From an uncultured Mycoplasmatota bacterium (lineage in GTDB: Bacteria; Bacillota_I; Bacilli_A; RF39; UBA660), in assembly GCA_900549285.1 (NCBI GenBank), contig URNW01000025.1, positions 1 through 13,461 on the forward strand: a DNA stretch of 13,461 bases, given 5' to 3'. The position numbers and the translations under genes were made by a program. The notes under the pieces are model-generated. The model saw only the letters and a list, made by a program, of their open reading frames with translations. It was not told the origin of the DNA and searched no databases. Shown one piece after another: positions 12,646 through 13,461 of this stretch (the stretch's first letter is position 1; each line of letters starts with the position of its first letter).

Positions 12646-12673
12646 AATGTATGAACAATCACTATCATTTAGA
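12646..12673 (-). promoter_or_regulatory. Possible sigma-E-type promoter of dacB-spmA-spmB
   Basis: On the minus strand CATACATT (12653-12646) matches the sigma-E -10 consensus CATACAnT. Thirteen nt upstream, TCTAAAT (12673-12667) is a weak match to the -35. It lies about 16 nt before the dacB ATG. The B. subtilis dacB operon is sigma-E dependent, so the location fits; the -35 is not convincing by itself. Confidence 0.45.
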
Positions 12674-12675
12674 CA

Positions 12676-12701
12676 TAAAAAAAGGAAGCTTTCCTCCTTT
12701 A
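12676..12701 (-). terminator. Intrinsic terminator of the 12699-13461 gene
   Basis: On the minus strand AAAGGA (about 12700-12695) pairs with TCCTTT (about 12687-12682), with an alternative inner GGAA/TTCC pairing, and a T-run (12683-12677) follows. The stem overlaps the stop codon. It separates this gene from dacB, which needs its own promoter. Confidence 0.6.
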
Positions 12702-13461
12702 CTCTGCTCCTTCTACTACATAAGGATCAGTACTTGTTCCACTACCTTTAAGCAAAATATCAGCTTTTAAATTAATTACAGGACGTATACCATTACTCGA
12801 ATTAACATATCCATTACCCACATTACCATTACTAGCAACCGTATGAACACTAGCATAATAATCATATAACCGTGGAGACATGGTCCAGTAGCTTTGACCC
12901 GTATAAAGATAATAAGAACTGTTTGGTGTACCTAATTTTGCTCCAGCATAAGCTACTTCATCTGCACTAATTAATCCTATAGATATTTTTAAAAGATCGC
13001 TACTATTACTACATACAAAACTTGGACTTTTTTTAGAATCCAATCGTTCATAAGAAGCATAATAAAAATCTTCATTCGAAGCAACCCAATTATAACCACT
13101 TGCTGTAGTTCGATCAGTACAAAAACCCGTACTACTATTTATATAACTAGATACATTATTTAAGTTACTATCATACCATTGCTCCAATTTTGTTAAAATA
13201 GCACTTTTCTTACTACTTCCAAATTGTTCATCAAATGAATATTTTAATCCTACATAATAACTAGCATTATATGAGCTATTAAAAGATCCTGTACTAATTT
13301 GAGTACTTGTTCCTGTTGTTTGAGTACTTGTTCCATTATAGATTACTCTAATACTTCCATCTCCATTGATTCTGATAATTCTCCAATAGTATCCAGCAAA
13401 TTTAACCCAGTTATTGGTTACTGCTCCTCTAAAGTAATAACTTTCTCCCCAGTCATCTTCG
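12699..13461 (-). CDS. C-terminal part of a large surface/pilin-type protein with FISUMP/DUF6273-like domain (5' truncated)
   Basis: The frame is open from the window edge to the TAA at 12699, giving 253 visible residues; the true start is outside. A TTG at 13187 sits mid-domain and is not the start. Visible segments are FRGAVTNNWVKFAGYYWRIIRINGDGSIRVIYNGTS, a Ser/Thr/Gln-rich linker, YYVGLKYSFDEQFGSSKKSAI, KLEQWYDSNL, a GFCTDR segment, a second Cys in FVCSN, then LISADEVAYAG, YWTMSPRL and NSSNGIRPVINL, ending GTSTDPYVVEG. This layout is common in gut Firmicute secreted proteins that begin as prepilins or with signal peptides, but the N-terminus cannot be checked here. It is rich in Asn, Ser and Tyr and low in charge, as in extracellular adhesive domains. 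Its final 45 residues are homologous to the two orphan cassettes at 5095-5497. Confidence 0.65.
   Translation of the reverse strand, partial: EDDWGESYYFRGAVTNNWVKFAGYYWRIIRINGDGSIRVIYNGTSTQTTGTSTQISTGSFNSSYNASYYVGLKYSFDEQFGSSKKSAILTKLEQWYDSNLNNVSSYINSSTGFCTDRTTASGYNWVASNEDFYYASYERLDSKKSPSFVCSNSSDLLKISIGLISADEVAYAGAKLGTPNSSYYLYTGQSYWTMSPRLYDYYASVHTVASNGNVGNGYVNSSNGIRPVINLKADILLKGSGTSTDPYVVEGAE

Noticed and set aside
12699..13187. Complete gene of 162 codons starting with TTG at 13187
   Set aside because: The same frame stays open and domain-like up to the window edge at 13461, so the TTG is internal and the gene is truncated.
2579..13461. Mycoplasma-type recoding of TGA as Trp, suggested by the extreme AT content
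   Set aside because: Tryptophan is written TGG throughout (for example in trmB and dacB) and TGA ends dedA, mreC and mreD exactly where the next gene begins.

Overview
The window joins two stretches of DNA that look as if they come from different organisms. Positions 1 to about 2,560 have moderate GC, start codons without Shine-Dalgarno sites, and a sialic-acid catabolic pair (N-acetylneuraminate lyase end, then an AGE-family ManNAc epimerase) in the order known from Bacteroides nanL-nanE. From about 2,600 to the end the DNA is very AT-rich, has strong AGGAGG-type ribosome sites and extended -10 promoters, and carries endospore genes, so it is a low-GC, apparently spore-forming Firmicute (Bacilli/Erysipelotrichia-like; exact lineage not resolvable here). 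TGA serves as a real stop, so the standard code applies. The join falls just before a YlbJ-like gene that lacks its N-terminal part. The simplest reading is an assembly or binning chimera; a real transfer is the less likely alternative.

Layout. 2-511 nanL end (+) and 523-1698 nanE (+); 1699-2578 holds a terminator-like hairpin, several short repeats and no recognisable gene. 2579-3334 truncated ylbJ-like gene (+), converging on a minus-strand operon dedA, prepilin, prepilin (4923 down to 3331) with its own promoter. 4973-5540 holds two tandem units of about 280 bp. On the minus strand each encodes the end of a '...GNLNNN...NGVRP' domain followed by a conserved tail and a terminator hairpin. 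5620-6261 trmB (+). 7200-6302 rplU-prp-rpmA (-) behind a strong promoter and a probable L21 leader. 10379-7472 a SPOR-like membrane protein, mreC, mreD, spoIVFA and spoIVFB (-). 12629-10446 dacB-spmA-spmB (-). 12699-13461 is the C-terminal end of a large surface-type protein (-) that runs off the window.

How they fit together. The minus-strand block mreC-mreD-spoIVFA-spoIVFB-rplU-prp-rpmA repeats the Bacillus subtilis order with mreB and minCD missing, and a SPOR-like gene sits where spoIIB lies further upstream in B. subtilis. dacB-spmA-spmB is the B. subtilis spore-cortex operon and has a possible sigma-E -10 element. Prp is the protease that trims the N-terminal extension of bL27, and both the extension and the protease are present. 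The most unusual part is the tandem pair at 4973-5540. The two copies are nearly identical except for differences gathered in whole codons of a short reading frame, and that frame is homologous to the end of the protein at 12699-13461.
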